Positions 41,241 through 53,990 of a stretch of 64,000 nucleotides of DNA are shown in pieces. Position numbers and translations under genes: made by a program. Within the stretch, counting starts at the first letter, position 1, and each line of letters opens with the position of its first letter. Source of the stretch: Fistularia commersonii (Eukaryota > Chordata > Actinopteri > Syngnathiformes > Fistulariidae). The DNA lies in the NCBI GenBank assembly GCA_037954325.1, contig JBBMNZ010000007.1, forward strand, positions 17,930,001-17,994,000. The letters are read 5' to 3'. The notes under the pieces were generated by a model. It had not been told where the DNA came from. It was given only the letters and a program-made list of their open reading frames with translations, and searched no databases.

Positions 41241-44175
41241 CTGGAATTATGAGTCTTAATGTTAATGTCTAATATCTTCCGGAACAAAAAAAAGGTTATT
41301 AGAATTGTGTTTTTTATCGCTTTATTTAAATTGTTTTACTGTACTCAGTCAATTCTTTATTGTTTTCCCTTGTAATGCTAGGAAAATCACAAATCATGAT
41401 TTTCAAACAAGCAAAAATTAAAAAAACAAATCATCCAAGAAAAGATTTCCTGGGAATTTCCACAAAACTGTCGGCAAATTGCAAGTAATTGAAACATCTT
41501 GGTTTTTTTTTGTCAACTGTTTTTCCCTACATTATTCAGAATGAATGAATCTGGTCAGCTGAAAAATGGTCCCCTGGATATAAAGTTGTTTTTTTTTTAA
41601 TTACATGATGTAGCTGATTTGGTTTGTCATAACCTCTATATTTATATAGAAAATCCAACATACTATCATGGTTTGTGGAAAAATGGGGAAAAGGCAGAGG
41701 AAACATTTTTCATAGGGCTTGAAGTGTTTAGCATCTCCCAAGGGATCTGATACTTAAATTCAGGAAATATTTCGCGTTCCACCTTTACCCTCCTTCCTTT
41801 TATTTTTGCTTCTCCTTTCATCAACCCCCACACCCTCCCACCCAGACACCCCATACGATCTTGGTATTTTTCTCAGCTTGCTTGGCCTCCAGATCGGTGT
41901 CACCAGATCTCTTCAGTATTTTGCCTCTGAACACTGAGACGTTCTGCAAAGTTCCGATCTTTTAAAGCAACTAAACACAATATTTTTCAAGAATGGCGTC
42001 CTCTTTTCCTGTCAGGTTAACCGCTGTTTTGATCTGATAAAGGGATCTAAACGCCAGCATTATGGTGGCTAATACTACTGATCTTTGAATCGCCGTTATA
42101 TGTAGCTGTATGCTTGCACTTGTAAAAATGCAGTATTGTGTGAATTACTTAACCACTCAAATCAAAAGTTCAAGTTTAATTGAATAAGACAGAATATACT
42201 TTAGCCTAATTGTTTTAAAGAATAAAGGAAGGAAAGGGGAATAAAGAAATGATCTAAAAATGGGAAGAAATATTTTTCAGCAAAAAAATAACAAGTAAGC
42301 GTAAAAGAAATCTGACAAAGTTTTGTCAATTTCATTGCATTTACAACTTTCTTTGTTTTCAATTATTTTGTTGACCACATCGGTCACCCTTCCCAGCCCC
42401 TGGCCTCGCTGCCCCAATGCTTCCCCCGCTTCTCCAGCCGCTCCACCTGAAGGTCAGGTTGGAAAACACTTTGCTCTGGGTGGCTATATTTATTTACATA
42501 TATTCCATTGCACCACAGAGTCCGGCTAGAGTTTTTATGAGCTGGCCTCTAGAAGCAACCCCCCACAACCTGTGATACACAGAAACACATGCGCACACAC
42601 AGCTCCGCTCTAACACAACCTCTCCCCTCTTGCAGCATGTGAAAGGGAGGACCACCTTTTCCTTATATAGGTAAGATTTTAGCATCTTAGTTATGCAACA
42701 GTTGTGCTTCTTGGTGCCGTTTGGGTGTTCAGTGGGAGTGGAGAGCGAGGATGTGTCCAGGTGACAGTAATAGACATCTTTGCTCAGAATTATTTACTCC
42801 AAGTTAAGCTGATTGTCCTCATCTCTGCTCAGTCACAACCGTTTTGAACCTCCACCATCGCACATAAAAAAATAAAAAATCAAAAAAAAATTGACTTTTA
42901 ACCTTTAGATATCATAACAATTGAAAAACAAGAAAATGCATATGAAAAAAATTCCCTAAAAAATTATATGCACAAAACGTTGACCATGTTTTTGGTACGA
43001 TTTGGCCTTTTGCAGCGCAGTTCTTTCTCATTGTTTCTTTTTATCTTTCATGAATCTAACACCAGTCAAAAGATTATAATGGTAGTCAGTTTGACAAACA
43101 ATCTCTAAATTAGGTTGTGAATGTTCACTAGTATAAAGTAAGGTTGATCTTTATTTGTCGGTTCTTTATATTTAAACCAAAACAGAAAGGGACTAAAAGT
43201 CATTAGTACTTAATTTTACAAACAGCTTAACTCTAGAGATCTGTCTGTCTGATTGAAAGTCTGTATTTAACAATATCCTTAAAAATCCCATCATACATGG
43301 CCTTCAAGTGGAAAAAATCCAAAGTTAAATTCTTATATAAATATATAAAGCCATTTAACCACATCTTGCTTGTTTGAAAGGTGATTGTTTGGTTTGAATA
43401 AAGTTCAATTGAAGAAGCCTCACCATTTAAATGCTGCTCAAGTGTTGATAAATCAACACCTATAAATACTAAAATAAACACACCAATTATAAACTAATGT
43501 TTAATTCCATTGCACTTTGTGTTTCTGTACCTTGGGTCTGTGGGTGGTTTTCTTGAAGAGGACATCATTCTGTTCCATCTTCAGCTCGCCGTTGTCGCTT
43601 AACGCCATCTCGTCCCCCAGCCCACTGTCCTCTGTGTCCACGCTGCTGCTCCGTGACCCCAGCTTCCTCTCCTGAAGCATCGATTTCCTGTCCTGGATAA
43701 TTCCACCTCCTCCCACTCCTGCACCTGTGCTCTGCAGCGCCCTCATGTGGCGGCGACGCGTCGGTGACTCGTTGCCCAGGAAAGGCTTGTTTTTCTCCGG
43801 CCCTGCTGCCATCTTGTCTCGGATGGCGTTGACCATTTCGCAGCTCTTGTACTCGCTTTGTTTTGGCTGTATGGTCTTAATGATAGCCGTGGTCCGGATC
43901 TGACTCCCGCTTTCTTTGTCGCCGTCCACTTTGACTACACGCGGCGTGACAGTCAGTTTTACCACATGATTGCGTTCTTTATCGGCATCGTCAACAGAAG
44001 GCGGCAACCATCCGCTGGGGAAAGCTTCTTGCTTGTTCGTGTGGTCATTGGCCCAGCCCTGCCAGCTCTTAGCGAGGTTAGCCACCATGGCAGCACATTT
44101 TATCTTTTTCACTGCACGCTTGAATGCCGGGGGATCTTGTGGCACAATGGTGGCGGCGGAAACTCCACTGCTCAT
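40803..44175 (-). CDS. abra: abra: actin-binding Rho-activating protein (STARS), two exons
   Basis: This is a complete coding sequence of 360 residues joined from 44175-43531 and 41240-40803. The mammalian protein is about 380 residues. ABRA/STARS binds actin at the sarcomere and promotes Rho-dependent MRTF nuclear entry and SRF transcription in striated muscle. The N-terminus has a conserved Trp-rich motif (LAKSWQGWANDHTNKQ, then GWLPP). The middle is Ser/Lys-rich with SVDTEDSGLGDE. The C-terminal 130 residues are the costars domain (SRWQQWSEQHIEGQKLNPFS, GYGRPKDGSKTAERGDRA, ITFGRLFDRYVKISDKVVGI, LDFEGEMLWKGQDD). The intron is 2.29 kb. The gene converges with rims4. No other gene overlaps it. 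Confidence 0.95.
41241..43530 (-). other. abra: abra intron
   Basis: A single GT-AG intron of 2,290 bp. It is AT-rich, with T and A runs near 41510, 41590 and 42870-42890. A moderately C-rich patch lies at 42380-42450. No second coding segment or transposon was recognised. Confidence 0.7.
43531..44175 (-). CDS. abra: abra exon 1 (coding part)
   Basis: The exon runs from ATG at 44175 to the donor AAG/GTACAG, with GT at 43530-43529. It encodes 215 residues from MSSGVSAATIVPQDPPAFKR to KKTTHRPK, in phase 0. Reading through the donor would give only ten further residues before a stop at 43501, so splicing is required for the costars domain. The start is preceded by in-frame non-coding sequence and matches the family N-terminus. 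Confidence 0.93.
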
Positions 44176-44522
44176 TGTGAGAGGAAGAAACTGAAAATCC
44201 TTGTGAGGAGAAAACAGCTGGTACGATGTGGCGCCAAAATCTTAATGCTCGTCTTTTTTTCCCTTATCGGACGTAAAGAAACACCAAATACTCAAGGTCT
44301 TTGTCGGTTCGCTTGTCTTTTTCTTGTTGGCTTCCCAGATCTTTGCCCAAACTCTCACAGTGTCAGTCGGTCAGTGGGTGACGGCGGGAGCGGCGTGAAG
44401 AGTGAGCCGTCTTTGTGCTTAATCCTCTGCTGAAGCCACTCTGGCTCCACATCGGCCTTTAAATAGAGCCGACGGGCTACGGAAGTGATGCTGCCATGGC
44501 GGGTGCGGGTTGAGTCCACGTG
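44176..44522 (-). promoter_or_regulatory. abra: abra 5'UTR and proximal promoter candidate
   Basis: On the minus strand a TATA-like CTATTTAAAG lies at 44457-44466, about 285 bp upstream of the ATG. This fits a TATA promoter with a 5'UTR of roughly 250 bases. It also differs by one base from a MEF2 site. E-boxes are CACGTG at 44517-44522 and CAGCTG at 44215-44220. Mammalian ABRA is a MEF2/SRF-responsive muscle gene. No perfect CArG box was found here, so regulation is inferred. Confidence 0.4.
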
Positions 44523-44750
44523 AGGCCAGAAAGTCTACTGTCAACATTCCTGTCACCAAAGCATTGGCACGCACACACACACACACTCACACACACACTT
44601 TAGTGGGGTACTGGAGGCAGGAATTCCACCCCTCCCAAGTGGGATCCAGCAAACAGGTGGCTGGTGTTTTTAGAAACTCTCCAGGTTCTTCTTTTCTTAT
44701 GTGAAAATGAGCGATTCACAAACCACACCATAATGTTTGTGTGTGTGTTT

Positions 44751-44791
<41 letters not shown>

Positions 44792-46456
44792 TATGTGCTC
44801 AGTGTGTAAATATAGCTGGATTTTCTTTCGCATGCACCTCATTTGAAATCTTGAATTGTGGGTCAGAGATAAAGCCTCCTGCGTGCGTGTCTGTTGGTGT
44901 GAGGCCAAGGATTATTTAAGGATTCTGTTTAACGCACTTGGAATATGTAAGTGTGAATTTGCAGATTATGATTCATGTGCCTGAGTTTTGTCAGAGCCAT
45001 GTGGCTTTTAACGCATCATGACATTTCCATCTCAGGTGATTCACGCATTCACGTACACTAACATGTTGTCATTCACCATTGAATCAAATTTAACTCAGTA
45101 AGTAACTGAAATTAATTCCCACAACTTCCAAACTGTATTAAGTTCATATATAAATTCTTTATTTTGCTTTAAATGTTTTACTTTATTCAATGTCGAAATA
45201 ATATTTTTTTTCTTGTCATCTAAGAAGATGATATCCAGTTCTAATTATATAAACGTGGAAAGAATGTTAGGCACTTGTTTCTAATAATAACATCTTATAC
45301 AAGATTACCAATGTGTTCTCTTCAGGTGACGTCTCATAATCAAGATTGCAACACAAAGCAAAATTTGTATTATTACTTTGATTTTCTTCATTTTCTTTTA
45401 ATTTTTTTGGAGAGCATTGTTGCTCCACAGCTCAGTGCTACAGAATGGATTTTGAATATGTGTGTGTGTGAGTCCTATTGATCTTAACTAGTTTCACAAT
45501 TACATTTACAAATTTTCTGATTCATTTTGACTCTGTGCAAGGTGGTCATTTTTTCTTGAGCTATAAATCCACGATTCTGTGGTAGATAATAGAATATAAT
45601 AGAAACAAAGTGATATTTTATGGGCAATCAACCTTTGTTAAACTAATGTTCTTGAACCAGGTTATTTATAATGAGCCCATTCAAACAAGCTCAAATTACC
45701 CAATGGGAACCATCCTAAGACCCAAAGATGTCTTGTTCCCTAAAATTATTTTTTTCATGCCCTCTGTAACTTGTGAGCACCAGATAAGGAGCTGGGTAAT
45801 TACTATGTGCTATCAGGATAACAACTCATTGTACAAGATGACTTTCTCTTGCATACAAGTTCTATTTTAACTCACCATCTTGTGAAACCAAGATAAAGGT
45901 ATATCGTATAAGTTATTCTTTTATGTGCCGTACATAAGATGAGTAGAAAACAATGGCTCAGTATTTTACTGGCATTAATTACATGGCTAAATGGATTTTT
46001 TTATGTCTTATGTGAATGTTGTGATGGTTGTAGATGGAAAAATGGCTTTGCATTCTTTTTAACATACTGTGTTTTAACATTCTGTGATTCACATTTGTTG
46101 TTCACTTTATGAAATTCAATATAAAAGGAACACAATAGATATGGCAATTGTAGATGAGCTACCTTAGGTTTCTTTTTTATATTATTTGAATTCTCCTGTT
46201 CACGTAACCAGCAAAGAGAACACTTGCCAATGAACTAATGAACTTGTTTATTTCACAGCACAAATTCCCTGCTGACTTGCAGCATCATTACATAACGAGT
46301 AGAAACTGCAGAGTCAGTGTCTTCTGGGAAAAGATAATTAGTTACAGCCATTAAATTCAACATCGGTATTAAAAGGAGTGATGTTGTGTATTAGATGATG
46401 GTCTGAGGATGTTTGGCGAGAGTGAAGTATTAATTAGCAGTATCTGCTTTAAATAC
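44523..46456. other. upstream of abra: no gene recognised
   Basis: AT-rich DNA with a (CA)n tract at 44572-44598 and a (TG)n tract at 44757-44789. No open frame with recognisable motifs. Confidence 0.5.
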
Positions 46457-46776
46457 AAGCAGCAAAGTACAATGACTTTTTGACACGGTACAAAAACAAA
46501 CATAAATTGCTGGAAACAACTAGGAGGAAAAATAATTAAATCAAGCTGATATCTTGCAATAAATTAGCTGAAAATCATACAGAATCTGTGTGAAATCATA
46601 AATAGAAATGCCTGAAAACTATCCAGTCTGGGAAAAAAACAGCTGCAAGACTCTAAAAATCCCTCTAAAAATCATCAAAAAAAATATCAGGACACAATTC
46701 CCCCTCCTCTTAAAGTGAATGCAACAAAAAGAGAAATTAACTTTTTCAACAAGGAGGGATTTAATGTGATGCTGCA
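46457..46776. repeat. unnamed dispersed repeat, copy 1
   Basis: It matches 54520-54822 in the same orientation over its whole length. Shared blocks include ACTTTTTGACA, AATAAATTAGCTGAAAATC, TGAAATCATAAATA, CTGAAAACTATCCAGTC and ACAAAAAGAGAAATTAACTT, then TTTTTCAA and GTGATGCTGCA. Copies differ by substitutions and small indels. No coding potential or terminal repeats are evident. Confidence 0.8.
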
Positions 46777-47724
46777 AGAAATGTAAAAAAACAAAAAAAA
46801 CAACAGCAAAAATTGCTGAAAAAAAACATACAGAAATCAACTGTCTGATAATAAAATGACTAGAATATTATAAAATAAAATTACAAATCTGCATGAAACT
46901 GGTCAGCACCATCAAGGGAGAAATGCAACAAAAAAGTAATGCAGGTCATCTTTGGCTTTTTAAAGGCCACATGGAATGTATTTTATTTATTTATTCATTC
47001 ATTCAGTTAGTAAGTTTATCCACAAAAGTGACTAGAAAATAATCCTATTATTCCTTGAACCAGATTAATTTCTTAATGGTCAATGTTAGACTTCATTCAT
47101 CACACATATAGTATAGACGAATACAAAAATTTTATTTCTAGAGTTCACAGTACTAATGTTTCTGCGTGGCCTGTTATACCAAAGGTTACTGGATGAATCA
47201 TGGGATAATATTGATGATCGAGTGCCGAATCTAATAATTAGCTTCTGTCCTGCTAAAGCCGGCAGACCGCTTAAAGGCAAAAAAATCTTCTAAATGTGGA
47301 TGACTAAAATAAGAAACTGTGGGCGGAGCTACCCAGCTCAAGTTTCAAATGTGTGTGTTTGTGTGTGTGTGTGTTTTTTTGTGTAAGGCCAGCAGCTGCC
47401 TCACGTGCACGCTCCCGCCACCCATCGTGGATTTACCCGAGTCTGCCATTATGAAGCAGTGACAGAGTGTCCGTCTGATGAAGAGAGAGATTGAAAATGT
47501 TTTGGAGTTTCTGAACATGACACCTGAGTCACCAGACAATAATATCCATGAGGGAGGAAACCCTTCAAATCCAGCTGCTGCAAATGTAATATCTTTGGAA
47601 TGTATTCATTGTTAAAGCTATATTTCAAGAATATGACATTTTTTCCCATGTTCAAATAGTTCAACTTTATTTGTAGTTTACCAAAAATTAACACTGTTAT
47701 TCTTATTTATATAATTGATCTAAG

Positions 47725-48075
47725 GTGACACAGTGGCACAGTGGTTAGCAGCCTCACTGCACGAAGGACCCTGGTTCGATTCCGACGAGGGGAACTTTCT
47801 GTGTGGAGTTTGCATGTTCTCTCTGTTGTTTTTCTCCGGGTTCTCTGGTTTCCTCACACATTTCAAGCAGTGGGTTAATTGGAAAGAAATTGGGAAAATT
47901 GTACCGAATGAGTGAGTGAATGTTGTCTGTCTTTGTATGTGCCCCTGCGATAGACAGGTGACCAGTCCAGGATGTGCCTCGCCTGATGACAGCTAGGATA
48001 GGCTCCAGCATCCCCCGTGACTCTGAGTGCAGGATAAGCAGTGATAGTTGGATGGATGGATGGATGGATATAACT
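47725..48075 (+). mobile_element. tRNA-derived SINE-like repeat with (TGGA)n tail
   Basis: The head has an A box TGGCACAGTGG (47734-47744) and a perfect B box GGTTCGATTCC (47773-47783). The body has GGAGTTTGCATGTTCTCTCT, TGCGATAGACAGGTGACCAG and AGGATAGGCTCCAGCATCCC. It ends in GGATGGATGGATGGAT, a SINE-type simple tail. This is the best preserved of the three copies in the window. Confidence 0.8.
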
Positions 48076-48099
48076 GATCTAATTGAAAATCAATAGACA

Positions 48100-49890
48100 C
48101 CCTCATTAAGGTGACCCAACCAAGGCTGATCAGACCTCGGCCTGTGTCCAAGAGGCATTCTACCGCCACAACGGCTCTCCCCTTTTCAACCAGAGCCATC
48201 TGGATGTGTTCTCCGCAGCCTCTGCATTGTTATTCATGGCTCTCTGTTGCTTCCCACCTGTTATGCCCACTGTGCTGTAGGCCTTGCTCAGTGAGTGGCT
48301 GGCAAATCCATGCCTGCCAACCTCCACTGGCACATGCATCTGGTCCTCCACCCATTCCTCCAATAGTCCTCCACCAGCTCCTGGTATTTTTCCCTCTTTC
48401 TCTCTTGTGCCCCCTCTATTCTATCCTCTCAGGGAATGGTCAGTTCCAGCAAGACCAGTTGCTTTGTCACCTCTGAGACCAAGATATTGACTGGTCTCAA
48501 CTTGGCTGGGTGATGTATGCTGGGATTTTCAGTTGCCTCTCCTGGTCAACTGTCATCACCCAGTCTCGTGCTGTGGAGCAGCTTGTTCTCTCTGGCCTCC
48601 GGCCCTCCCTGACAAGCTGGATGGCCTCGGTTGTAGCTTGGGTGTATCAACTGTTCTTTGTCGCCTCATCGATTGCCTCTATTTTGCCCCAGATGCACAG
48701 ATTAGATAGGCTTGGGAGGGCCTCATAAACCCCTTGGATCAAGAACTTGATCCACCTGGGAGGTTCCACTGCAATATGTCCTTCCAGGCATTCCAGGCCT
48801 GCTCCCACTTCATCCAGGCACCTTGCTGTCTCATGGCCGCTGCTCTGCTGGTTCACTCTTCCTCAACTGACGACTGGGTTGCTGTTAGGTTCCCAAGACC
48901 AGTGCCTTGTGCCACTGTGCCGAGGAGAGCCCTGTGCCTCGGCCGAGTTTCCACTTGCTGGACTGGTTCTGCTGCCGTACTTCCTCCCTCAACACAATTC
49001 CTGCCCAGGACACTTTGCCGTCTCTGGATCCTGAGTATAGCAGGTGTTCCTGTGCCAGAGCCTCTTCCCTGGCCAAGCTGAAAGGGAGCCTGAGCTTGTT
49101 GATGCTCCCATACAACCAGATGTTGCTGAAGCTGCATGGCAAACCAACCCATCTGCGAAGACAGCTACTCACTCTTTGCTCAAAACCTTCGACCACAGTT
49201 ATGGGAACCTTGTAGATGAGCAGAGGCCAGGGTATTCTTGGGAGGACTCCATGTTGGTATATCCAGGCCTTGAATCTTCCAATGTGCCCAGACTTATCTA
49301 CTCTCCTCAGCCATCCCTCTAAGTCAGCACCGGTTGCTGGAATCCCTGTCATTCAAACTGCAGTTGTAGACCTTCCCAAGGCTGTTCACTGGCTTCTCAG
49401 TGAATGAAGGGATCAGATGTTTTCACAGCCTGAAAGAGAATTGTCTTTGACCTTCCCCTTATTGATGACCAGGGACCTAGTCTTTGCAGGCCTGAAGCTC
49501 ATACGTGTCCGTTCCATGATCCTCTCCAACCCCTGGAGAATCCATCTGACTCCTGGTGCAGCTGCTGTTGTCACTGTGAGGTTATCCATGAAGGCTCTGA
49601 TGTGATGCTGCCTTACTCCAGATTTGCTGAGTGGATCTCTGCATTCTGTTTCAACTCCCTTGGCCAGCATGGAAGGGGTCACTAATATGGTACAAGCAGT
49701 GATTATACCCATCTCCAACTGGTACCAGTCAGATGTTTCCTGACCAGATGAGACTCTCAAGCTGAACTTGCTGGAATAGTCCAGGATACATGATGTTTCT
49801 CCAGTGTGACCTCCACCAGATTATGGAGCCACAGGCAGCCACAACACACCCAGATCAAGATTTTGCTCTCCACACTGAGCAAGGACATTG
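48100..49890 (-). mobile_element. non-LTR retrotransposon reverse-transcriptase remnant
   Basis: The minus strand carries successive broken frames. One (49760-49413) contains the RT palm with the catalytic loop as FMDN (49581-49592), where relatives read FMDD, then VRWILQGLERIMERTRMSF. The next (49352-48885) contains GRFKAWIYQHGVLPRIPWPL and SCLRRWVGLPCSFSNIWLYG, the thumb and connection region. Traces of the more N-terminal palm (LWLxxA-like) lie up to about 49880, and tail sequence extends to about 48100. Stops and frameshifts, with the lost Asp, make it inactive. Clade not assigned. Confidence 0.85.
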
Positions 49891-50060
49891 AACAAAATTG
49901 GTCGCTACACTAATTGCTTTTTATTCAATAAATACCACAAAAGAAAATAAAGAGTTAAACTGAAAATCTGCAATGAATTAGCCAAAAATAAGGTATGACA
50001 TAAAAATATTGACTGGTCAGAATTTCATATCTCACTTGGAATCAGAGGACACACAATCTG

Positions 50061-50094
<34 letters not shown>

Positions 50095-52990
50095 TTATTT
50101 GTTACTCCGAATATCAGGATCAGGTAAAAGTTGAGCTCCAAAATTTAACCTCCTTCCAATATTCAGACTTGAGCTAATTTTCAAGATCTCAAAAGCTATT
50201 TCTAGAAATGAGGACAAAATGAAACCTCTCAAACTGCTTCACACACACACACACACACACATACACGCACATGAACGACAGACTGCAGTCAGCAGGGAGG
50301 GAACATTGTATGTGGCGATGAACAATATGTTGCCATCCATATCTGGTGACAGCGAGCTTTGTCTCCTAGATTCTTTATCATCATCACACTGCCAGCTTAA
50401 TCAGCTCTTGCGCCTGTCAATCAAATATCCAAGACCAAGTTCTACCAATTATTTGCACAGAACATCTGTGAAAAATATGTTTACAGTTTCCCTCTCTTCT
50501 GAGCTCTTCCTGCTGTCATTTGGGTAATTCTTCAAGATTTTCAACTGATTTTTCAAGTCCATTCAATTTCTTAAATGATCAATTTTTAAGACAAATCTTT
50601 CAGTGTCTCTGATTTTCATGCATTTCACTTTTTTCAAATAGAATTTTTAAAAATATTGACTACTTCTTTTCCTTTGGCTCATGAGACTTAATTGGTATCA
50701 AGGTCAGTTTTTGCTCCTCCAGGAAGACAAATCTTCCTCCACAAGCCTCTGAGTGGTGTGAATAGAGTGTGAGAACCTACAAATCAGATGCCTTCAGTCC
50801 CATTTTCTTTTCTTTCTTGAAAATCAGAGCATGAAACTGGGTTCACAATGTGACGGGATGGGCAAGCGATGGTGGATCAGGCCAAAAAAATGGCGAAAAG
50901 AGGAGATTCCAGAAAATATAAAATACTGGATTCAAAAACAACTTGCTCATTTTCTAATGAAAGCAGACAACAAATGCTAGCATTACATTACATTAAATTA
51001 CATTGCATTTGGTAGACACTTATCCAAAGCGGCTTACAATAGAGGACATAGGGACTGCAAATACACTTGCAAATACACGATGCACAGGAAATATACAGAA
51101 CAGTAAGCTTGGGTTAGTAAGGGTTTTTTTTTTTTTTTTTAATGGACAGAGACACACAAACGTACACACACACTGTATAGCCTAACTTGCTGCCAACCTG
51201 ATCTGGGGCATGGACATAGGTACATAGGTAGCAAGGACAAAGGTACAAGGCAAAATCAAAACAAACCGTCGCTTGACATGTGACTGGAGGGACCTATATG
51301 TAGGAAGCGGGCAGCACCGTTACCATATGAAAGATGGAACTACCACCAAGGATATTAACACATTTCAATGATGTTTAAAGGGATTGTAGGGGGCAGCTTG
51401 ATCAGGGCCATCTATGTCATCACCATGACGCGCAACACTTTAGACTGGTCCACTTAAGGCCAGAACACAACAAATGCTCTCCCTTTTCCCTGACAGCACC
51501 TTTTTGACACCGAAGGGACCCGTCAACGGCAAGGAACATTATAAAAAGCAAAGCACCTCCTCCCCGTCTGCCAAGGTCTGCTGTCGGCACGTGAAACAAA
51601 TTGTCAGCGACAGTATTCCGACGCATGCTCATGCACGAGAGCACACAAGGGCCGCCCCACAGCCGCAGAGGTACAGAGTATGTGTGGTCCATTTACAACC
51701 GTCACAACATTCAAATCAGAAATAAACAAGCTTTCCTTTAACTCTGTGTGTTCACTCACAACTGTGAGTGCTTGGTGTGATTGTGTGCACGCAAAGCCCA
51801 GTTTCCTAAGACTGACCTAACGCTTTGGTTTTCTTCTGCTCTGCTACAAATTTCGAGCCACAAACTGCCATTTCAATGATATAGAATTCTCTATCAAAGT
51901 ATATTTGTATGTGATTTCGAACATATAAGAAATAAATTATAATACAATAATAAGGGAGTTGAATTTGAATGGGGAAAGTGATGTTTTTTTTTTTTTTTAA
52001 ATCAAAACAACTGAAACCCACCCAAAGGGAGAGAGCAAGGTTGAAAATGCAAAATTTACATACACACATATGCAGATGCAAAATCGTGAAAAGAGTCAGA
52101 CTTGTGTCCTCATTCATAAATTACAGTACAATAATTGATCAAAACATTGCTGGAACATGCATTGTATTGATTTTTTTTCCTGCTCTTTTTTTCCCTAGTG
52201 ATATTATATAGGTTAACATCAACCCATTTGGGTGAATTGCATGTCCAGGTGTATGTGTGTGTATTTGTATGTGTGTGTTTGTGCATGATGTACTTAAAAA
52301 AAGAACCTTAACAGGATTAGTTGGCTTCGGTCTTGACAATACACACCGCTGCTCGTCCTCACTTTGAAGTACAGTATGTGTATGTGTAAATCCCTGCAGC
52401 TCATCCTTATTTCCAGATATAGGATATGAGCACAAATAGATTATTGAGGTTTATTATCTTAAAACTGATGTGACTGAATGATAACACATTGGCTCAGGGG
52501 GATCCATCTATTCAGCCATCATCAAATTATTACAGGGCATTTGCTGACGGTTTTTCTCTCTGCTCGTGTAATTTCCTTCTTCCTGTTGGCAATTTTTCTA
52601 ATTGCACAAAACGATAAACTCATACATTACCATTGTGTTTTTGTTGTTGAGCCATATTTTCATCCTTGCCTGTTCGGCAGCGGGCTCTGAAATGTGACTT
52701 GAAGAATGTCATGTCTTCCAGGCGTCCTCGTTCCCCGGAGCCCGGCAAATGTAGGCTCAGCTATAATTGATGTGATCTCCTGGGTGTCTGAGGTATTTCT
52801 ATTGAGATGATGTGACGGTAGTGAGATTATCACGAGTTTGACGGAGTCGTCCTGGAAGTAAGGTAAGTAAGTAAAGTGCAAGGTATTGTCATTGTTTTTT
52901 TTTTATCATTTCAAGTTTCATATTTTGGACCAGAAAAAAAATGAAGGACAGTGTTTAGATTGTTTGTTTGTGTGTGTTCTTTAAACACAG
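49891..52990. other. no gene recognised; microsatellites and a repeat scrap
   Basis: Contains (CA)n at 50063-50092 and 50240-50260. At 50982-51050 lies a common teleost repeat piece (CATTACATTACATTAAATTA, then CTTATCCAAAGCGGCTTACA). Open frames are short and without motifs. Confidence 0.5.
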
Positions 52991-53119
52991 GGTGTTAAAG
53001 AAGTTAGAGGGAGGGCGCAAGCCTACTTCATGTTTGCTTGCTACCTCTCGCTTTCAGAGCTGCCACAAGCCCTTGTGGTGAGTGGAGAAGCAACTCATAC
53101 ATCAGTCTTCTTCTGCCAA

Positions 53120-53960
53120 AACAAAGACGCTTCATCACCAAGACTCCTGCCAGGCTTCCATGTGGCACACATGGTAAACCTGAGCCCCCTCTTGTTTGCA
53201 GTGGTGATGGACAGGCTGACAGATGATATTAGACAGGAATCTCTATGGACCATGATGTTTGCAGATGACACTGTGATCTGTAGTGAGAGCCAGGAACAGG
53301 TTGAGGAAAATCTAGATAGGTGGAGGTATGATCTGGAAAGGAGAGGAATTAAGGTTAGTTGCTGCAAGACAGAGTATACGTGTGCGAATAAGAGGAACCC
53401 GATGGAAGGGTGAGGCTACAGGGAGCAAAGATCAAGAAGTTGGATGATTTCAGGTGCTTAGGGTCAATAGTCTAGAGCAGCGGAGATTGTTGAGACAGGT
53501 TTAAGCAGGTTGGAATGAGTGGAGAAAAGTGTCACGGGAACTGTGCGATAGCAGACTATCAGCCAGAATGAAAGGGAAAGGTGTACAAGACAGTGGTAAG
53601 ATCAGCGATACTGTATTACCCAGAGACAGTTACGATGACAAAAAGACAGGAGGCAGAGGTTGCACTGATGAAGACAATAAGGAGGTTGGTGGAGGCTTTG
53701 CCAACTAGGTGTGCACAAACTTGAGGAGGAATCGAACTGATAGAGAGATGAAGAAACATACAAGGAGACATGAAGCCAGCATTATATCTACAACCCCAGC
53801 CTATGGATTCACTTGCCCTGACTGTGGCAGACAATGTAGAACAAGGATTGGACTCCAAAGCGACAGCAAGACTCACAAATAGAAGACGTGATGGACCACC
53901 AAGAGATGTATGTGTGTGTTGTGCGTCTGCTTGTGTGTGTGTGTGTGTGTTGCCTTCAAA
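53120..53960 (+). mobile_element. non-LTR retrotransposon 3' half (RT palm to zinc-knuckle tail)
   Basis: A frame at 53030-53413 contains NLSPLLFAVVMDRLTDDI, then TMMFADDTVICSESQEQVEE and ERRGIKVSCCKTEY. FADD (53258-53269) is the intact catalytic motif. Downstream sequence continues the thumb with several stops (AILYYPETVTMTKRQEA near 53608-53658). A further piece at 53805-53882 encodes FTCPDCGRQCRTRIGLQ, a C2H2-like tail in which the first His position reads Asp. This resembles the terminal finger of some fish LINE proteins. It may come from the same or an adjacent element. Confidence 0.85.
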
Positions 53961-53990
53961 CCTCCTCAGTCTTTCCATAAATACAGCCTA

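Noticed and set aside
40782..41259. Two plus-strand open frames of about 155 codons
   Set aside because: They are antisense shadows of abra exon 2.
43858..44433. 191-codon plus-strand open frame
   Set aside because: It is antisense to abra exon 1, which has clear family homology and codon structure on the minus strand.
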